From: Acetobacteraceae bacterium AT-5844
Lineage (GTDB): Bacteria > Pseudomonadota > Alphaproteobacteria > Acetobacterales > Acetobacteraceae
Length of the DNA: 64,000 nt
Assembly: GCA_000245075.1 (NCBI GenBank)
Contig: JH599961.1
Coordinates: forward strand, 1-64,000
Reading direction: 5' to 3'
Shown: positions 33,553 to 43,614 of the stretch, in pieces
Layout: each line of letters opens with the position of its first letter
How positions within the stretch are numbered: the stretch's first letter is position 1
Notes under the pieces: generated by a model
Database searches by the model: none
Seen by the model: the letters and a program-made list of their open reading frames with translations, nothing else
What the model was told of the DNA's origin: nothing
Translations under genes and position numbers: made by a program

Positions 33553-35850
33553 ATGCAACACGTGGATCGGCTCACCTTCGGCGCATCACTCGGGAAAATT
33601 CTGCCGGCACTGCCAGCCCGCGAGTATCGCGAGGGCGTCGCCGTAGCGACGATCCTGTCGCTGTGGCGCCGTCGCTACCTGATTCTCGGCGTTTCTGCGC
33701 TGTCGTTATTGGCGGCGGCGGGGGTACTGACGCAGCTCGAGAAAAGATATGCCGCGGAAGCGGTCGTGAAGCTCGACCTTCAACGGCCGGAAGGCGTATC
33801 CGGCGAGCAAGCTCTGGCTGTATCGATAGATTTAAATGCTCTTGCGCAGAGCGAAGCTCGTATCGCTCGCTCGCGCGCTGTTGCCAAAGCGGTCGTCGAG
33901 CGGCTCGGCCTGGCTACAGATCCTCGCTATGCAGGGGGTGAGTCCCGCCTTGCGGCCTTGCGGAATGCTGCCGCGGATCAACTGACGTGGGTTAGAAGCG
34001 AGCTATTAGGCCTCGGCCTGGCACCCGCTTCCGTACCAGATGAGGCTGACGCTGCGGGAGCGTCTCGCGCCGATACCGCCGAAGAGCGGGCTGTGCGCGA
34101 CCTCATGAGCCGGCTGGCGGTGTCTACCGACAGCCGGTCCTACCTCATTACAATCACCTATCAGTCGCATGATCCCGCGCTCGCTGCCCAGGTCGCTAAT
34201 GCCGTTGCACAGGAATATCTGGCCCGGCAGAGCCTGACCGTGCACGATCCAGCCCGCCAGCGCGCCGAATGGCTCGCCGGCCGCGTGAAGGAGATGACTG
34301 ACGCCCTGCGCGCCGCAGAAGCCGAAGTGGCTGCCTTCCGCGAACGCACTGGCCTGATGGGCTCTGTTTCCGAATCGTCGAATGACCGCGAGGATGTGCT
34401 CCGCCAGCAGTTGCAGGAAGCGACGGCGCAACTTGGCGTCGCGAATATGGCCCGGATCAACGAGGAACGCCGGCTCGCCCGCGTTCAGGAGCTTCTGCGG
34501 TCCGGCCAGCTTCCTTCCGCAGCCGACCTGCAGAGCTCGCCACTGATCACCACGCTTCTCGAGCGCGAGGCAGTCGCGCGTCGTGATTTGGGTGAGCGGC
34601 AACAGCGCTTTGGTGCCCGCCATCCCAGCGTTCTTGAGCTTCAGGCGGGTATCTCGGACATCCGTTCCCGCATCGATGCCGAGCTGCGTAGAACCGTGCG
34701 CGTCATAAGCGGAGACGTTGCCGCGGCACGCGAGACGGAGGCGGACCTGGAGCGGCGCCTCGAAGAATTGAAGCGTACGGCTCTCGGAAACAAGTCTCAT
34801 GAAGGCGAGTTGCGGGTCCTTCTGCGTGACACGCAGACCCTCAGGGATCGCCTGGCCACGCTTGAGCGCAGCTACGACCAAGCTCTGGCGGCGCGTGACC
34901 TACGGCCCATTGCTGCATCCCTGATCCTGCCTGCGGAGCCGGAGGGCATTCCCGTCTTCCCACGACCATTCCTGGTTCTGGCGTTGGGACTGGTGGCGGG
35001 CGTCGGCCTCGGCAGCACGGGAGCTCTACTCCTGGAGCGCCGCGACCAGGGTTTGCGTACGAGCGGCGATTTGCCGCCCAGCGCCGGCACGCGCTGCCTC
35101 GCGATGGTTCCGGAGGTAGCGTCCACAAACCGGCTCCTGGGGCGAGTGCGGCGGAGCTCGAGCGATACAACCTTTGAAGAGGCGATCTATGCGGTGGGCG
35201 CCGGGGTGGGGCTTTTCAACAGCGCCAGAGGCTGCCGAACCGTGCTCGTCACCTCCTCCGTCCCGGGAGAGGGCAAGTCCATGCTCTGCCACGCGCTTGC
35301 CCGCGCGCTGAGGGCGTCCGGTAAGCGGGTTCTGCTCATATCGGGCAGCCCGCTGCGCGAGCAGAGCCCAGAGGCCGTTCTGGAGGGGGCCGAGGCAGAC
35401 CAGGCAGCCTCCAGCACTTCGGCGGGCAGGGGGGTGTTCGGGCCGCTGCCGCGCGACAGCGGCCTGGCGCCCGACGCCTATAGCTTCAATTCCGCGAATT
35501 TGGAAACGAAGCTCGAAGAGGCGCGGGAGCGCTTCGACCTCATCATCCTTGAAGGCGCTCCCGTCATGTTGGTTGCCGACAGCCTCGTGCTCGGCCGGGA
35601 GGCAGACGTCGTGATCCATGTTGCGCGTTGGGCCCATACGCCGCGCCGCGTGGTGGAGGCCGCGCTTCGCCGCATGAGTGAGAACTCCCTGGTAGTCGAT
35701 GGCGTCGTGCTAACGCGGGTGAACCTACGCCGCCACAGCCGCCTCCATTTCTTCGACGACTGTTCCTTCTATGTGAAGGAGCGCCGTTTTTACGAACGCG
35801 CGGCCGGGCATTCCAGGCTGCGCCTGCCTTCCCTGCGCGAGAGGATTTAG
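33553..35850 (+). CDS. Exopolysaccharide chain-length determinant, Wzc/GumC-like with divergent kinase domain
   Basis: A 765-residue inner-membrane polysaccharide co-polymerase. Membrane segment 1 lies near residues 38-60, then a long periplasmic coiled-coil region (GNVR-type), then membrane segment 2 near 473-494. The cytoplasmic domain has Walker A SSVPGEGKSM (about 568-577). The Walker A-prime site reads RVLLISGSP instead of the usual LLIDxD, and Walker B reads FDLIILEGAP instead of DxPP, so key aspartates are missing. The C-terminus has only a few tyrosines. It may regulate chain length without tyrosine kinase activity. It opens the plus-strand arm and is three bases from the next gene. 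Confidence 0.88.
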   Translation: MQHVDRLTFGASLGKILPALPAREYREGVAVATILSLWRRRYLILGVSALSLLAAAGVLTQLEKRYAAEAVVKLDLQRPEGVSGEQALAVSIDLNALAQSEARIARSRAVAKAVVERLGLATDPRYAGGESRLAALRNAAADQLTWVRSELLGLGLAPASVPDEADAAGASRADTAEERAVRDLMSRLAVSTDSRSYLITITYQSHDPALAAQVANAVAQEYLARQSLTVHDPARQRAEWLAGRVKEMTDALRAAEAEVAAFRERTGLMGSVSESSNDREDVLRQQLQEATAQLGVANMARINEERRLARVQELLRSGQLPSAADLQSSPLITTLLEREAVARRDLGERQQRFGARHPSVLELQAGISDIRSRIDAELRRTVRVISGDVAAARETEADLERRLEELKRTALGNKSHEGELRVLLRDTQTLRDRLATLERSYDQALAARDLRPIAASLILPAEPEGIPVFPRPFLVLALGLVAGVGLGSTGALLLERRDQGLRTSGDLPPSAGTRCLAMVPEVASTNRLLGRVRRSSSDTTFEEAIYAVGAGVGLFNSARGCRTVLVTSSVPGEGKSMLCHALARALRASGKRVLLISGSPLREQSPEAVLEGAEADQAASSTSAGRGVFGPLPRDSGLAPDAYSFNSANLETKLEEARERFDLIILEGAPVMLVADSLVLGREADVVIHVARWAHTPRRVVEAALRRMSENSLVVDGVVLTRVNLRRHSRLHFFDDCSFYVKERRFYERAAGHSRLRLPSLRERI

Positions 35851-35853
35851 CAG

Positions 35854-36831
35854 ATGACGCTTGCACGCATTCTGGTTACGGGCGGCAATGGCTATGTGGG
35901 GCGACAGCTCACGCGCCGGCTGATTCGTACCAGCGAAGTCGGCGTGGCAGATAGCCTTCGCTACGGCGGATGGAGGTTTACCCCCGCGGAGAAGGCAGAG
36001 CTGCAACTCCATCGCTGTGACATACGGGAAGCGGACGAAGTCGCCCGGCTCATGGATGATTTCGTGCCGAACGTTGTCGTGCACCTCGCTGCCCTGCATT
36101 ATATCCCCGAATGCGAGGATCAACCTTCCCTCGCGGTGGACACAAACGTCCTGGGGACGCTCAACCTGCTCATGGCATGTCCCCCCGGAACCCGCTTCGT
36201 CTTCGCGAGTACCGGCGCTGTTTATCGCCCGGATGAGCGTTCGCATAACGAGGATCATTCGGCCGTTGGCCCTAGCGACATCTACGGCTTCAGCAAGCTG
36301 CATGCGGAGCATTACGTACGTACAATCGCGGCTAAGCGTGGCTTGCGCGCCGTAATTGTCAGGTTGTTCAACGTCGTCGGCCCCGGTGAGACCAATCCTC
36401 ATCTGCTGCCGGAGATCGTGGCTCAGCTGCAGTCAGGCCGTCGTGTCGTCGACCTTGGAAACCTTTCGCCAGAGCGGGACTACATCAGCGTTGAGGATGC
36501 TGCACGCGGGTTCGAGGCTGTGGCGCTGGGCAACGCGGTTGAGCCAGGCGAGACCGTGGTGGTTAATCTCGGGACGTCTCATGCTTACTCCGTCTCCGAG
36601 GTGGTAGAGAAGCTGCGCCAGGTCTCGGGAGCCGATTTCGAGATACGGCAGGACGAGAGCCGGGTCCGCAAGGTGGACCGACCGGTCCTGCGGGCGGATA
36701 ATCGTCGGATCGGGGAGCTGTTCGGCTGGCGCCCTCAGCAGACTCTCGACGACGTTCTCGCGCAGATGTGGAAAAATCCAGACCTCGCGACATGGCTGCT
36801 CGATCGCTATCGCAGCACGGTGGCTTCGTGA
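35854..36831 (+). CDS. NAD-dependent epimerase/dehydratase (UDP-glucose 4-epimerase-like)
   Basis: A 325-residue extended SDR. It has the cofactor loop GGNGYVGRQL at residues 10-19, LAALHYIPECEDQP, STGAVYRPDE, and the catalytic YGFSK. The C-terminal substrate part includes RDYISVEDAARGFEAV. It is likely a nucleotide-sugar epimerase or dehydratase supplying the exopolysaccharide; the specific sugar cannot be read. The start follows the Wzc stop by three bases, and its TGA stop overlaps the GTG start of the next gene. Confidence 0.85.
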   Translation: MTLARILVTGGNGYVGRQLTRRLIRTSEVGVADSLRYGGWRFTPAEKAELQLHRCDIREADEVARLMDDFVPNVVVHLAALHYIPECEDQPSLAVDTNVLGTLNLLMACPPGTRFVFASTGAVYRPDERSHNEDHSAVGPSDIYGFSKLHAEHYVRTIAAKRGLRAVIVRLFNVVGPGETNPHLLPEIVAQLQSGRRVVDLGNLSPERDYISVEDAARGFEAVALGNAVEPGETVVVNLGTSHAYSVSEVVEKLRQVSGADFEIRQDESRVRKVDRPVLRADNRRIGELFGWRPQQTLDDVLAQMWKNPDLATWLLDRYRSTVAS

Positions 36832-38090
36832 TCCGCGTCCTTGCCGCGGTGGTAGTGCCACCGCATCTCTCCGTGAGCGGCGGAGCGCGCGCCGCAGAGC
36901 AGCTTAGCGCGGCCCTGGCTCCTCATTGCGATATCACGGTTGCAAGCATGATGAACGGAGCCGGTGCGGGCACCGCCTCCTTCACGGCCGGCGGGGTGAA
37001 GCGGGTTGCTGTGCGGAGCTGGCGTCCGCGGGGCCTCCCGTGGTCACGCTTGCCGGACCGCTATAGCACCTTGTTCTACCGCTCCGACCTGGCTGAAATC
37101 GTGGCGCAAGGGCAGTATGACCTGGTGCATCTGCATAACCCGCTTCCGGCGCTGGAGATGGAGCGCGTGGCGCGGGCCTGTGTTGCGCGCGGGATACCTT
37201 ACGTCGTCTCTACCCATGGCTTCAATGAGGTGGCCAACGGCAGTCGGATCTATGGCTTTGACCGGATTCGGCGCCTTGTCTGGGAACGTCTGGTGGTTGG
37301 GCCCGTGAGCCGCGTGGCGCGCCAGGCCAGCGGAATCTTCGCGCTGTCTCCGGCAGACGTGTCAATCGTTCGCTCCATGGGCTTTAGGGGAGAACCAGAT
37401 ATCGTTTGCAACGGCGTGCCGTTGCCGTCCTCCCCTGCGCCAGGCGTAGATGCGGAGGCGCTGCGTCGCCTGGGTATTCCGGTGGAGCGGCGGCCGGGCC
37501 AGATCACTTGCATGTTCCTGGCAAACCACACACCGAACAAGGGTTTGCCGCAGCTACTCGAAGCGATCGGCCGCCTTCGCCGTCCCTGTCTGTTGATTGT
37601 CGGAGGCGAGCGGCGCGCTGCGATCGATTATGAGCGCTATCTGCGCGCCTGCAAGCCGGGGCAGGAGATCATTGTGACGGGGCGCGTGGGAGACGATGAC
37701 GTCGCGGCGATGTTCCGGCGGTCGGATCTTTTTGTGTTCCCGACGCTCGCGGATACCTTTCCGTTAGTGGTGCTGGAGGCGATGTCACATGGATTGCCCG
37801 TCCTGGCGACGCGGGTGGGAGGTATCCCCTATCAAGTCGACGACGGTTGCGGCGCCCTTGTCGAGCCTGATGACCCCGCTCAGCTTGCGGAAGCAATTGA
37901 TCGCCTGGCAACGTATCCTGCTCTTCTAAGTCAGCTCGGCGAAAATGCACGCGCGCGCGTTACCGCCGAGTTTGTTTGGGAGCGCGCCGCAGAGAGGGCC
38001 ATGGACGGCTACCGAAGGGTGCTAGGGCTGGAGGCCGCCGGCAGCCCGTCCCTGAGGCAGAGGGCAGTGGAGCGTGCCCATGCGGGGTAG
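36828..38090 (+). CDS. Glycosyltransferase family 4
   Basis: About 420 residues, GT-B fold. The N-terminal acceptor part shows VVPPHLSVSGGARAAEQL and HNPLPALEMERV. The nucleotide-sugar part has CMFLANHTPNKGLPQLLEAI and the GT4 E-x7-E region FPTLADTFPLVVLEAMSHGLPVLATRVGGIPYQV. It adds a sugar to the lipid-linked repeat unit on the cytoplasmic side. The start is GTG 36828, overlapping the preceding stop (GTGA). The end overlaps the flippase start by 11 bases, so the genes are tightly coupled. Confidence 0.88.
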   Translation: MIRVLAAVVVPPHLSVSGGARAAEQLSAALAPHCDITVASMMNGAGAGTASFTAGGVKRVAVRSWRPRGLPWSRLPDRYSTLFYRSDLAEIVAQGQYDLVHLHNPLPALEMERVARACVARGIPYVVSTHGFNEVANGSRIYGFDRIRRLVWERLVVGPVSRVARQASGIFALSPADVSIVRSMGFRGEPDIVCNGVPLPSSPAPGVDAEALRRLGIPVERRPGQITCMFLANHTPNKGLPQLLEAIGRLRRPCLLIVGGERRAAIDYERYLRACKPGQEIIVTGRVGDDDVAAMFRRSDLFVFPTLADTFPLVVLEAMSHGLPVLATRVGGIPYQVDDGCGALVEPDDPAQLAEAIDRLATYPALLSQLGENARARVTAEFVWERAAERAMDGYRRVLGLEAAGSPSLRQRAVERAHAG

Positions 38091-39357
38091 CATCGTCCTG
38101 CACCGGGGGTCCTGGACGGTAGCCGACCAGCTCGTCGTCAGCGGCGGTACTTTCGTCGTCAATCTTCTCCTGGCGCGGCAGCTGCCTGCTGTTGAGTATG
38201 GCCTGTTTGCCGTGTTGTTCGGCGCCATGCTTACCATGCAGCTGCCGAGCGGCTCGCTGCTCCTTTATCCCCTTTCGATTCGCTTGCAGGCCATGGAGCG
38301 GTGGAAAGACCGCGCCGTGCTGATGCGTTCCACGCTTCTTCTGAACTTGATCCTTGCGGTAGTATTGGGCCTGGCGCTCGTTCCGGCGCTGGTTGTCTTC
38401 GGCCGGGCGGAGCTCGCGCTGCCGGCATTGCTGTGCTTCGTGCTTTGGCAGGTGCAGGAAGGGACGAGGCGCTGTCTGTTCGCTACCTTCCGCCACAAGT
38501 CAGCCATTCTTGGCGATAGCGTCAGCTACATCGGACAGGCCGTGATCGTTGCCACGCTCGCCGCTAATGGTGCGCTGACGCTGTCCGGTGCCTTCCTTGG
38601 CATGGCGGTAACGTCCCTTGCAGCCTCTGTCGTCCAATGGGCACAACTGAGGATTCCACTACGCGGTTCCCTTCCGCTGCGTCAGGTCGCGGCGGAATCC
38701 TGGGCGTTTGGGGGCGGCTGGTCGCTGGGTAATGGCATCCTTTCACAGCTCCGCGGGCAGGTCCTTGCCTGGGCGGTCGCGATCCACGGGGGGATGGCCG
38801 CGGCTGCTTCGCTGCAGGCTGCTCTTAATGTCGTCAATATGGCCAACCCGCTTCTCATCAGCCTTGGAAACATTATCCCGCAGGCCGCCGCTCATGCGCG
38901 CCGTGAGGGTAATTCCGAGGCCTGGCGTGCGGCGCGGGCCTATGCATATCTCGCGCTGCCTCTCTTCACGGGATATGCGGCGCTGGTCCTCGCCGTTCCG
39001 GAGCTGATCCTGCAACTCTTCTACGGGTCGCGTTCTGAATATGCGGGTCTGGCTACCGTCTTGAGATTGCTCGTCGCCGGGGCGTTGATTGGGTACATGG
39101 CTGACATTGTTGTTAGCTTTCTGCATGGTGTCGTCGCTCTGCGGCTCGCCACGCTCATCAATGCCGTAGGCTTGTGCGCCACCCTTCTTCTATCTTGGAT
39201 GCTGGTCGGGAAATACGGCCTGATAGGCGGCTGCATCGCTTCCTTGGGTGCTAATCTGGCGCGCCTGGCCGTATCCCGAGGTGCGATGACGAAGGTGCTG
39301 GGCGACAGCGGTCCGCCGGTGGCATCTGCTCTCGCTACGGCTCGCCTTCGCGAATGA
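38080..39357 (+). CDS. Polysaccharide flippase, Wzx/MATE-like (polysaccharide biosynthesis protein)
   Basis: About 425 residues with 11-13 predicted membrane segments. The N-terminus GSWTVADQLVVSGGTFVVNLLLAR and the following LPAVEYGLFAVLFGAM are typical of the PST/Wzx family, as are the paired segments around LLRLLVAGALIGYMADIV. It likely flips the undecaprenyl-linked repeat unit to the periplasm. ATG 38080 has GGAG eight bases upstream; the GTG at 38074 is too close to that site. Confidence 0.85.
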   Translation: MRGSIVLHRGSWTVADQLVVSGGTFVVNLLLARQLPAVEYGLFAVLFGAMLTMQLPSGSLLLYPLSIRLQAMERWKDRAVLMRSTLLLNLILAVVLGLALVPALVVFGRAELALPALLCFVLWQVQEGTRRCLFATFRHKSAILGDSVSYIGQAVIVATLAANGALTLSGAFLGMAVTSLAASVVQWAQLRIPLRGSLPLRQVAAESWAFGGGWSLGNGILSQLRGQVLAWAVAIHGGMAAAASLQAALNVVNMANPLLISLGNIIPQAAAHARREGNSEAWRAARAYAYLALPLFTGYAALVLAVPELILQLFYGSRSEYAGLATVLRLLVAGALIGYMADIVVSFLHGVVALRLATLINAVGLCATLLLSWMLVGKYGLIGGCIASLGANLARLAVSRGAMTKVLGDSGPPVASALATARLRE

Positions 39358-39364
39358 GGAGCTT

Positions 39365-40516
39365 ATGACACAGGCCGAGGGGCCAAGGCTCGCGATCATC
39401 GGCTGCGAAGATGTTGTCGCGCATCACCTTCTCCCCTCGTTGCTCCGCATTGGGTGGCTGCCGACTGTCCTGGTCGATCGTTCCCGCGCGCGCTGCGAGA
39501 AGCTCCTGCCGCAGTTCGGCCCACGAGCGTCGGTAACGATTGTCTCCGACTGGGTCGAGGCTGATGGCAAGTTCGACGCAGCAATTGTAGCAACGCCCTC
39601 GGCAGCCCGCGGCACGATCGGCAATGCGTTGGCGGGTCGGGGTATCCATCTCCTCGTCGAGAAGCCACTTGCCTCTACTCTCGCCCAGGCCGAGCAAATG
39701 GTGGCTACTGCGGATGCGCAGGGAGCCGTGCTCGCGGTTGGCCTGCTACGCCGACATCTGATGATTGCACGCTGGACGAAGGCGTTGCTCGTGTCAGGCA
39801 TTCTCGGACGCATCGAGCGCTTCGAGGCATGTGAGGGCTTCGTCTATAACTGGGCGGTGAACTCGCCGGACACGCTTTGCCCTGGAACCACCGGTGGTCG
39901 TGTCGCAGAGATTGGGGCTCATGTTCTGGATCTTCTTCTCTGGTGGTTTGGTGAAGTGCGCAAGGTGACCTGCCGGGGAGACTTCCGGCTTGGCGCAGAG
40001 GCAGGGTGCAGGCTCGATCTGGTGATGGAGTCCGGAGCGGTGGGAGCGTTTGATCTCGGCCGCAGTCGCAAGCTGCGCAATACGGTCCGTATCGTTGGCA
40101 GCGAGGGGCATGTTGAGGTCCATCTCTACACGAACAATGTCATCTCCGCCTCGACTAAGGTCCTCAGCTTTGTTCATGAAGGTGCATCGCCGCGCACGAT
40201 GCGACCCCAGATCTTCCCGGACCTGTTTGACGCGGAGCTGCGGGATTTCCGTGAGGCTGCGGTGAAGCGGAGTGCTCCGGCCGTGGGAGGCCGCGAGAGC
40301 CTGCGCTCCCTTGCGCTGATCGAACGGTGCTTCACAAACTATGGCCCGCTCGCGCTACCCTGGGTCGCCCGGCCGCCCAGGCTTGGACCTTCAGCAATCC
40401 GAGGCCGGCCGGGAGAGGCGCCGGGCGCTTGCGGCTTTATCGGTGGAAGAAGCGGGGAGCAGCCCGACAGGAATGATGGCGCCGCCGGCCGCTGCACCTC
40501 GCGTAGCCTCGCCTAG
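39365..40516 (+). CDS. Gfo/Idh/MocA-family oxidoreductase
   Basis: A 383-residue NAD(P)-dependent sugar oxidoreductase. The Rossmann region is RLAIIGCEDVVAHHLLPSLL (IIGCED in place of GxGxxG) and the family motif LLVEKPLAS is intact at about residues 99-107, with GGRVAEIGAHVLDLLLWWFG in the substrate domain. After about residue 340 the protein ends in a low-complexity Gly/Arg/Pro tail. It is the last gene of the plus-strand exopolysaccharide arm, seven bases after the flippase. It probably makes or modifies a nucleotide sugar, possibly a uronic or amino sugar precursor. Confidence 0.82.
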   Translation: MTQAEGPRLAIIGCEDVVAHHLLPSLLRIGWLPTVLVDRSRARCEKLLPQFGPRASVTIVSDWVEADGKFDAAIVATPSAARGTIGNALAGRGIHLLVEKPLASTLAQAEQMVATADAQGAVLAVGLLRRHLMIARWTKALLVSGILGRIERFEACEGFVYNWAVNSPDTLCPGTTGGRVAEIGAHVLDLLLWWFGEVRKVTCRGDFRLGAEAGCRLDLVMESGAVGAFDLGRSRKLRNTVRIVGSEGHVEVHLYTNNVISASTKVLSFVHEGASPRTMRPQIFPDLFDAELRDFREAAVKRSAPAVGGRESLRSLALIERCFTNYGPLALPWVARPPRLGPSAIRGRPGEAPGACGFIGGRSGEQPDRNDGAAGRCTSRSLA

Positions 40517-40676
40517 TCGAGCTCGGGCCTGCGGCACTGCGGTCGAGACCATTCCGGCCGGATAATCTGAGAGCGTGATGGATAACGCGCTCACGGAGCG
40601 GGCTGCGCCCTCCACTGCGGTGTCCGGGCGGCTGGTGATGCTCCGCGGCTGCGGTTAACACGCGTCAGCGGGCCGC

Positions 40677-41546
40677 CTACCGAGTGCCGAGCTGTTGGTG
40701 CCGACGGGAGGGTGACCTGGCGGGGAGCGGCCGCTGCTGTGTGACTGCTGTGTACGGAATCTGCGAACTAATGGGGAGGCCGTTTGCTGCCCCGCCAGCC
40801 TGCCGTGTCTGCCACCAGAGCAGCGCAATTTGCTCAATGGGGTCCCGAGAGGTGCGTGGCCGTTCGTGAAGCGTTGTCGTGAATGGGCGAGGGCGGCTTT
40901 CGGCATTCTGGTTCGTGGTCCAAGCGTCTGCCACTCGGTCGCGCTGAATATCAGCAGGAGATCTCTGGCTCGCACCCGACCAAACGGCGAGGACGCGGGC
41001 CCGATAGCCTTCGGAGATTCCAGGGGTAGACGAATGGTAGCGGCCGATGGCGGTCTCCCAGTCTCCCGCACTGGCGCGCAGACGGTTCAGGAAACGAGCA
41101 GCGTATCGCGCGTTGGCGGCAGGGTCGAATGCCTCGGTGAGTGAGCTGAACGCATCCGGGTGGTGATGCAGATTGACCTGCATGCAGCCCACGTCGATCA
41201 ATTGTACCTGGCGGGCGCGCAGTTCCTCGGCCGCGGCCACAGCCTCCTCCCGCGTGTCAAAGATCATCGGCACGCCTTCAGCGTTGATGGTCCAAGGCCA
41301 CGGGATAGCGGAGGCTGATACAGGGTCCCATCGTCCTGACTCGACGCGGGCTATGGCGAGCAAAAGGCCCTGCGGCAGTCGAGCGTCGATCTCTGCGGCA
41401 GCGGCCGCGGGCCTGCACAGGTCGCCCAGCCTGCGTGACGAAGGTGATGCGGCGGGCGCGTCCCACTGATGCAGGAGCGTCAAGGAGAACACGACAAGGC
41501 CCAGGCACCGATTGGATATGGATACTTGTCTGAGCGCCCGCCTCAT
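40677..41546 (-). CDS. Lytic transglycosylase (SLT domain) protein
   Basis: A 289-residue exported protein: basic N-terminus and hydrophobic segment ending near APAASP, then a soluble SLT domain. The catalytic glutamate is in LLLAIARVESGRWDP, and PWPWTINAEGVPMIFDT plus VGCMQVNLHHHPDAF are family features. It cleaves peptidoglycan glycan strands, probably to let the Wza export channel cross the wall. The ATG lies two bases after the Wza stop, so the two genes are coupled. The last 80 residues look disordered. Confidence 0.85.
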   Translation of the reverse strand: MRRALRQVSISNRCLGLVVFSLTLLHQWDAPAASPSSRRLGDLCRPAAAAAEIDARLPQGLLLAIARVESGRWDPVSASAIPWPWTINAEGVPMIFDTREEAVAAAEELRARQVQLIDVGCMQVNLHHHPDAFSSLTEAFDPAANARYAARFLNRLRASAGDWETAIGRYHSSTPGISEGYRARVLAVWSGASQRSPADIQRDRVADAWTTNQNAESRPRPFTTTLHERPRTSRDPIEQIALLWWQTRQAGGAANGLPISSQIPYTAVTQQRPLPARSPSRRHQQLGTR

Positions 41547-41548
41547 TG

Positions 41549-42163
41549 TCAGAACCGCCGCTCGAACACGTTGACGACGTCACCTGGCTGGAGGAGGGCG
41601 GATCGTCCGGCCCGATATTCACGCGCATGGCCGTCCTCGCCAATGCGGGTGAGGCTGACATAGTCGGTGACGGCACGATAGTTGAAGCCGCCAACGACCG
41701 CGACCGCCGAGAGCACCGTCATACCGGGCTGATAGGGCGTTTGCCCGCCACGTTCCACCATGCCCAGCACAAAGACCGGCCTGTACTGGAGAACTTCCAG
41801 CGCGACAGAAGGCTCGTTGAAGAGGCCGCTAGAACGGAGGGAGTTCTCGATCAGGCGTGCAGCTTCTTCGGTCGTGCGCCCCTGTACCGCGACCAGCCCC
41901 AGGAGGGGCAAGGCGAGGGTACCTGTGTCCGCCACACGGAAGTCACCCGTCAGGCGCGGGTCGTTGAAAACCGTGACACGAACCTGGTCCCCGGGCCCCA
42001 GGCGGTAGGGGCCGGCCGTCTCGGCCGGCAAGGGCGGCAGATCCGCGCCCGTCGTGGCGCATCCTCCCAGCACGACGGCGAGGGAGAGCGCCATGCGCAA
42101 CGCCCCTCGGCGACCCGTCGGCTGGAGCGGCGGGATGCTGCGCTGGATGAGTCGGATGTGCAT
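41549..42163 (-). CDS. Polysaccharide export lipoprotein, Wza/GumB-like
   Basis: A 204-residue outer-membrane export protein. The signal peptide ends in a lipobox, VLGGC, with the cysteine as lipid anchor. The poly-export domain (YRLGPGDQVRVTVFNDPRLTG) and a SLBB-type domain (VFVLGMVERGGQTPYQPGMTVLSAVAVVGGF) follow. ATG 42163 is chosen because GGAGGG is directly upstream and the signal peptide follows. It forms an operon with the barrel protein and the lytic transglycosylase. It probably makes the outer-membrane pore for the exopolysaccharide together with the Wzc-like protein. Confidence 0.9.
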   Translation of the reverse strand: MHIRLIQRSIPPLQPTGRRGALRMALSLAVVLGGCATTGADLPPLPAETAGPYRLGPGDQVRVTVFNDPRLTGDFRVADTGTLALPLLGLVAVQGRTTEEAARLIENSLRSSGLFNEPSVALEVLQYRPVFVLGMVERGGQTPYQPGMTVLSAVAVVGGFNYRAVTDYVSLTRIGEDGHAREYRAGRSALLQPGDVVNVFERRF

Positions 42164-42261
42164 AAACCCTCCATTTGCCTTATCCGGACATGCAGTCGTC
42201 CCGCCGCAAGGTGAGAACTTGCCATGCGCGAGCCCTGTGTGGGACGGGATGCGCGGCGGGC

Positions 42262-43614
42262 TCAAAGCGAGACCCTCAACCGCAGCTGAAAGAGGTTCTG
42301 GTCAAACTCCGGAATTCCGCCCGAAGCGTCCAGGCGCTGATATCGCTGATAGCTGGCGAGCAATGACACCCGGCGATTGAGCATAATCTGGGCGGAAAGA
42401 ATGCCGACGGCATCCGTCACGCTTTCGCTCGTCTGGTCATACTCGCGGTGCTCGCCTCTAAGTTCGGCCCGGAGAATGACATTGCGCAAAAACTCGTGGT
42501 CCACGTTCAGGCGAACGAGCGTGCGGGTGTAGCTGACATTGTCCGCCCGTATGGATTCCTCGATGCTGCGCTGCGCCGTAAGCGTGATCGTCGTGAGCTG
42601 GGTCGGCAGGTACAGAAGCTGCCCTTCGAAGGCCGGGCCCGAGACGCTCTTCAAGGCCGGGTCGTCGTAGTCGCGGTGCCTGTAGCCGATGGCAAAGCGG
42701 ACCCCCCAGAGACCGGTGAGATCATATCGGACGCCGGCGAGGGCTTCCCAGGTGCGGGAATCACGACTGTTCTGCCCGCTCTGGAGGTAGGAGATATCGG
42801 TCACTCGCGCCAGTACGATGACGTCGCGCCCGGGAAGGAAGCTGTAGGAGGCCGAGACTTCCCCTGTTGTCCGGTCATAGTCTCGCCCGTCCACGCCTTG
42901 TTGAAGGGCAATCGCCGCATCCTCGTCATCGTAGCGGACGGTTCGGTATTCGACCGAGGCGCCGAGCGTAATCCTGTTGAAAGCGGCGGTTCCTGCGGCA
43001 CTGACCACGTCGGAATCATAAGGCACCGGCTGGACCAGGCCACCTTGCTGGACGTCAAAATCCGTGACCTCCAGGTGGCTGCGGATGTGACGGTAGCCGA
43101 TGCCCATGGAGGATGCGCGCCCGATGTCGTAGCGGCCGGAGAGGCCGACTTCGTAGTCTGTCCAGTCGAGCACTCCGTGGTCCGGATATCGCCGGGCGGC
43201 CTGGGACACATCCACATTGATGGCATGACGTGTCCAGTTGCTTCCGAGTGCGAGACGGACGGATTCTTCGAGGAAGCCGCCGGCCTCTTTCTGCGGAGCC
43301 GTAGGGGCGAGATTGTCGCTGTATCCAGCGCCAACCTCCACCGACCCATCAAGCCTGAATCCACCAAGCCGGACGCCATAAGGCTCGTAATCCGGACGCC
43401 AGCGGCCAACCACCGTGGGGGATTGTACAACCGCCTCGGGCAGTGCCGTCTGTGCCTGGGCCGGTGGAGACCAGTTCGAGATCAGCGTAGCTGTGACAAC
43501 TATCCCAATCTTGTTGCAGAACGGCAGCGCCGGCTTGGTTCTCGGCGCACCGCTTGCGCCTGAATCGGGCGCATACCACATGCGCTCCGTGTCCTCGCGG
43601 TTATGGGACGTCAT
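42262..43614 (-). CDS. Outer-membrane beta-barrel protein of exopolysaccharide locus (BBP2-like)
   Basis: About 450 residues with a signal peptide ([19 protein letters not shown]) and many alternating, aromatic-ended beta strands ([56 protein letters not shown] at the end). The C-terminal phenylalanine/leucine pattern suits outer-membrane insertion. These barrels (PF10082-type) occur beside Wza in Acetobacteraceae exopolysaccharide operons and may assist export. ATG 43614 is used; it overlaps the LuxR stop by 14 bases. Confidence 0.8.
   Translation of the reverse strand: MTSHNREDTERMWYAPDSGASGAPRTKPALPFCNKIGIVVTATLISNWSPPAQAQTALPEAVVQSPTVVGRWRPDYEPYGVRLGGFRLDGSVEVGAGYSDNLAPTAPQKEAGGFLEESVRLALGSNWTRHAINVDVSQAARRYPDHGVLDWTDYEVGLSGRYDIGRASSMGIGYRHIRSHLEVTDFDVQQGGLVQPVPYDSDVVSAAGTAAFNRITLGASVEYRTVRYDDEDAAIALQQGVDGRDYDRTTGEVSASYSFLPGRDVIVLARVTDISYLQSGQNSRDSRTWEALAGVRYDLTGLWGVRFAIGYRHRDYDDPALKSVSGPAFEGQLLYLPTQLTTITLTAQRSIEESIRADNVSYTRTLVRLNVDHEFLRNVILRAELRGEHREYDQTSESVTDAVGILSAQIMLNRRVSLLASYQRYQRLDASGGIPEFDQNLFQLRLRVSL

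Noticed and set aside
42448-43563. 371-codon plus-strand open frame opposite the barrel protein
   Set aside because: It is the antisense shadow of a well-supported outer-membrane barrel gene; no family match and no start signal.
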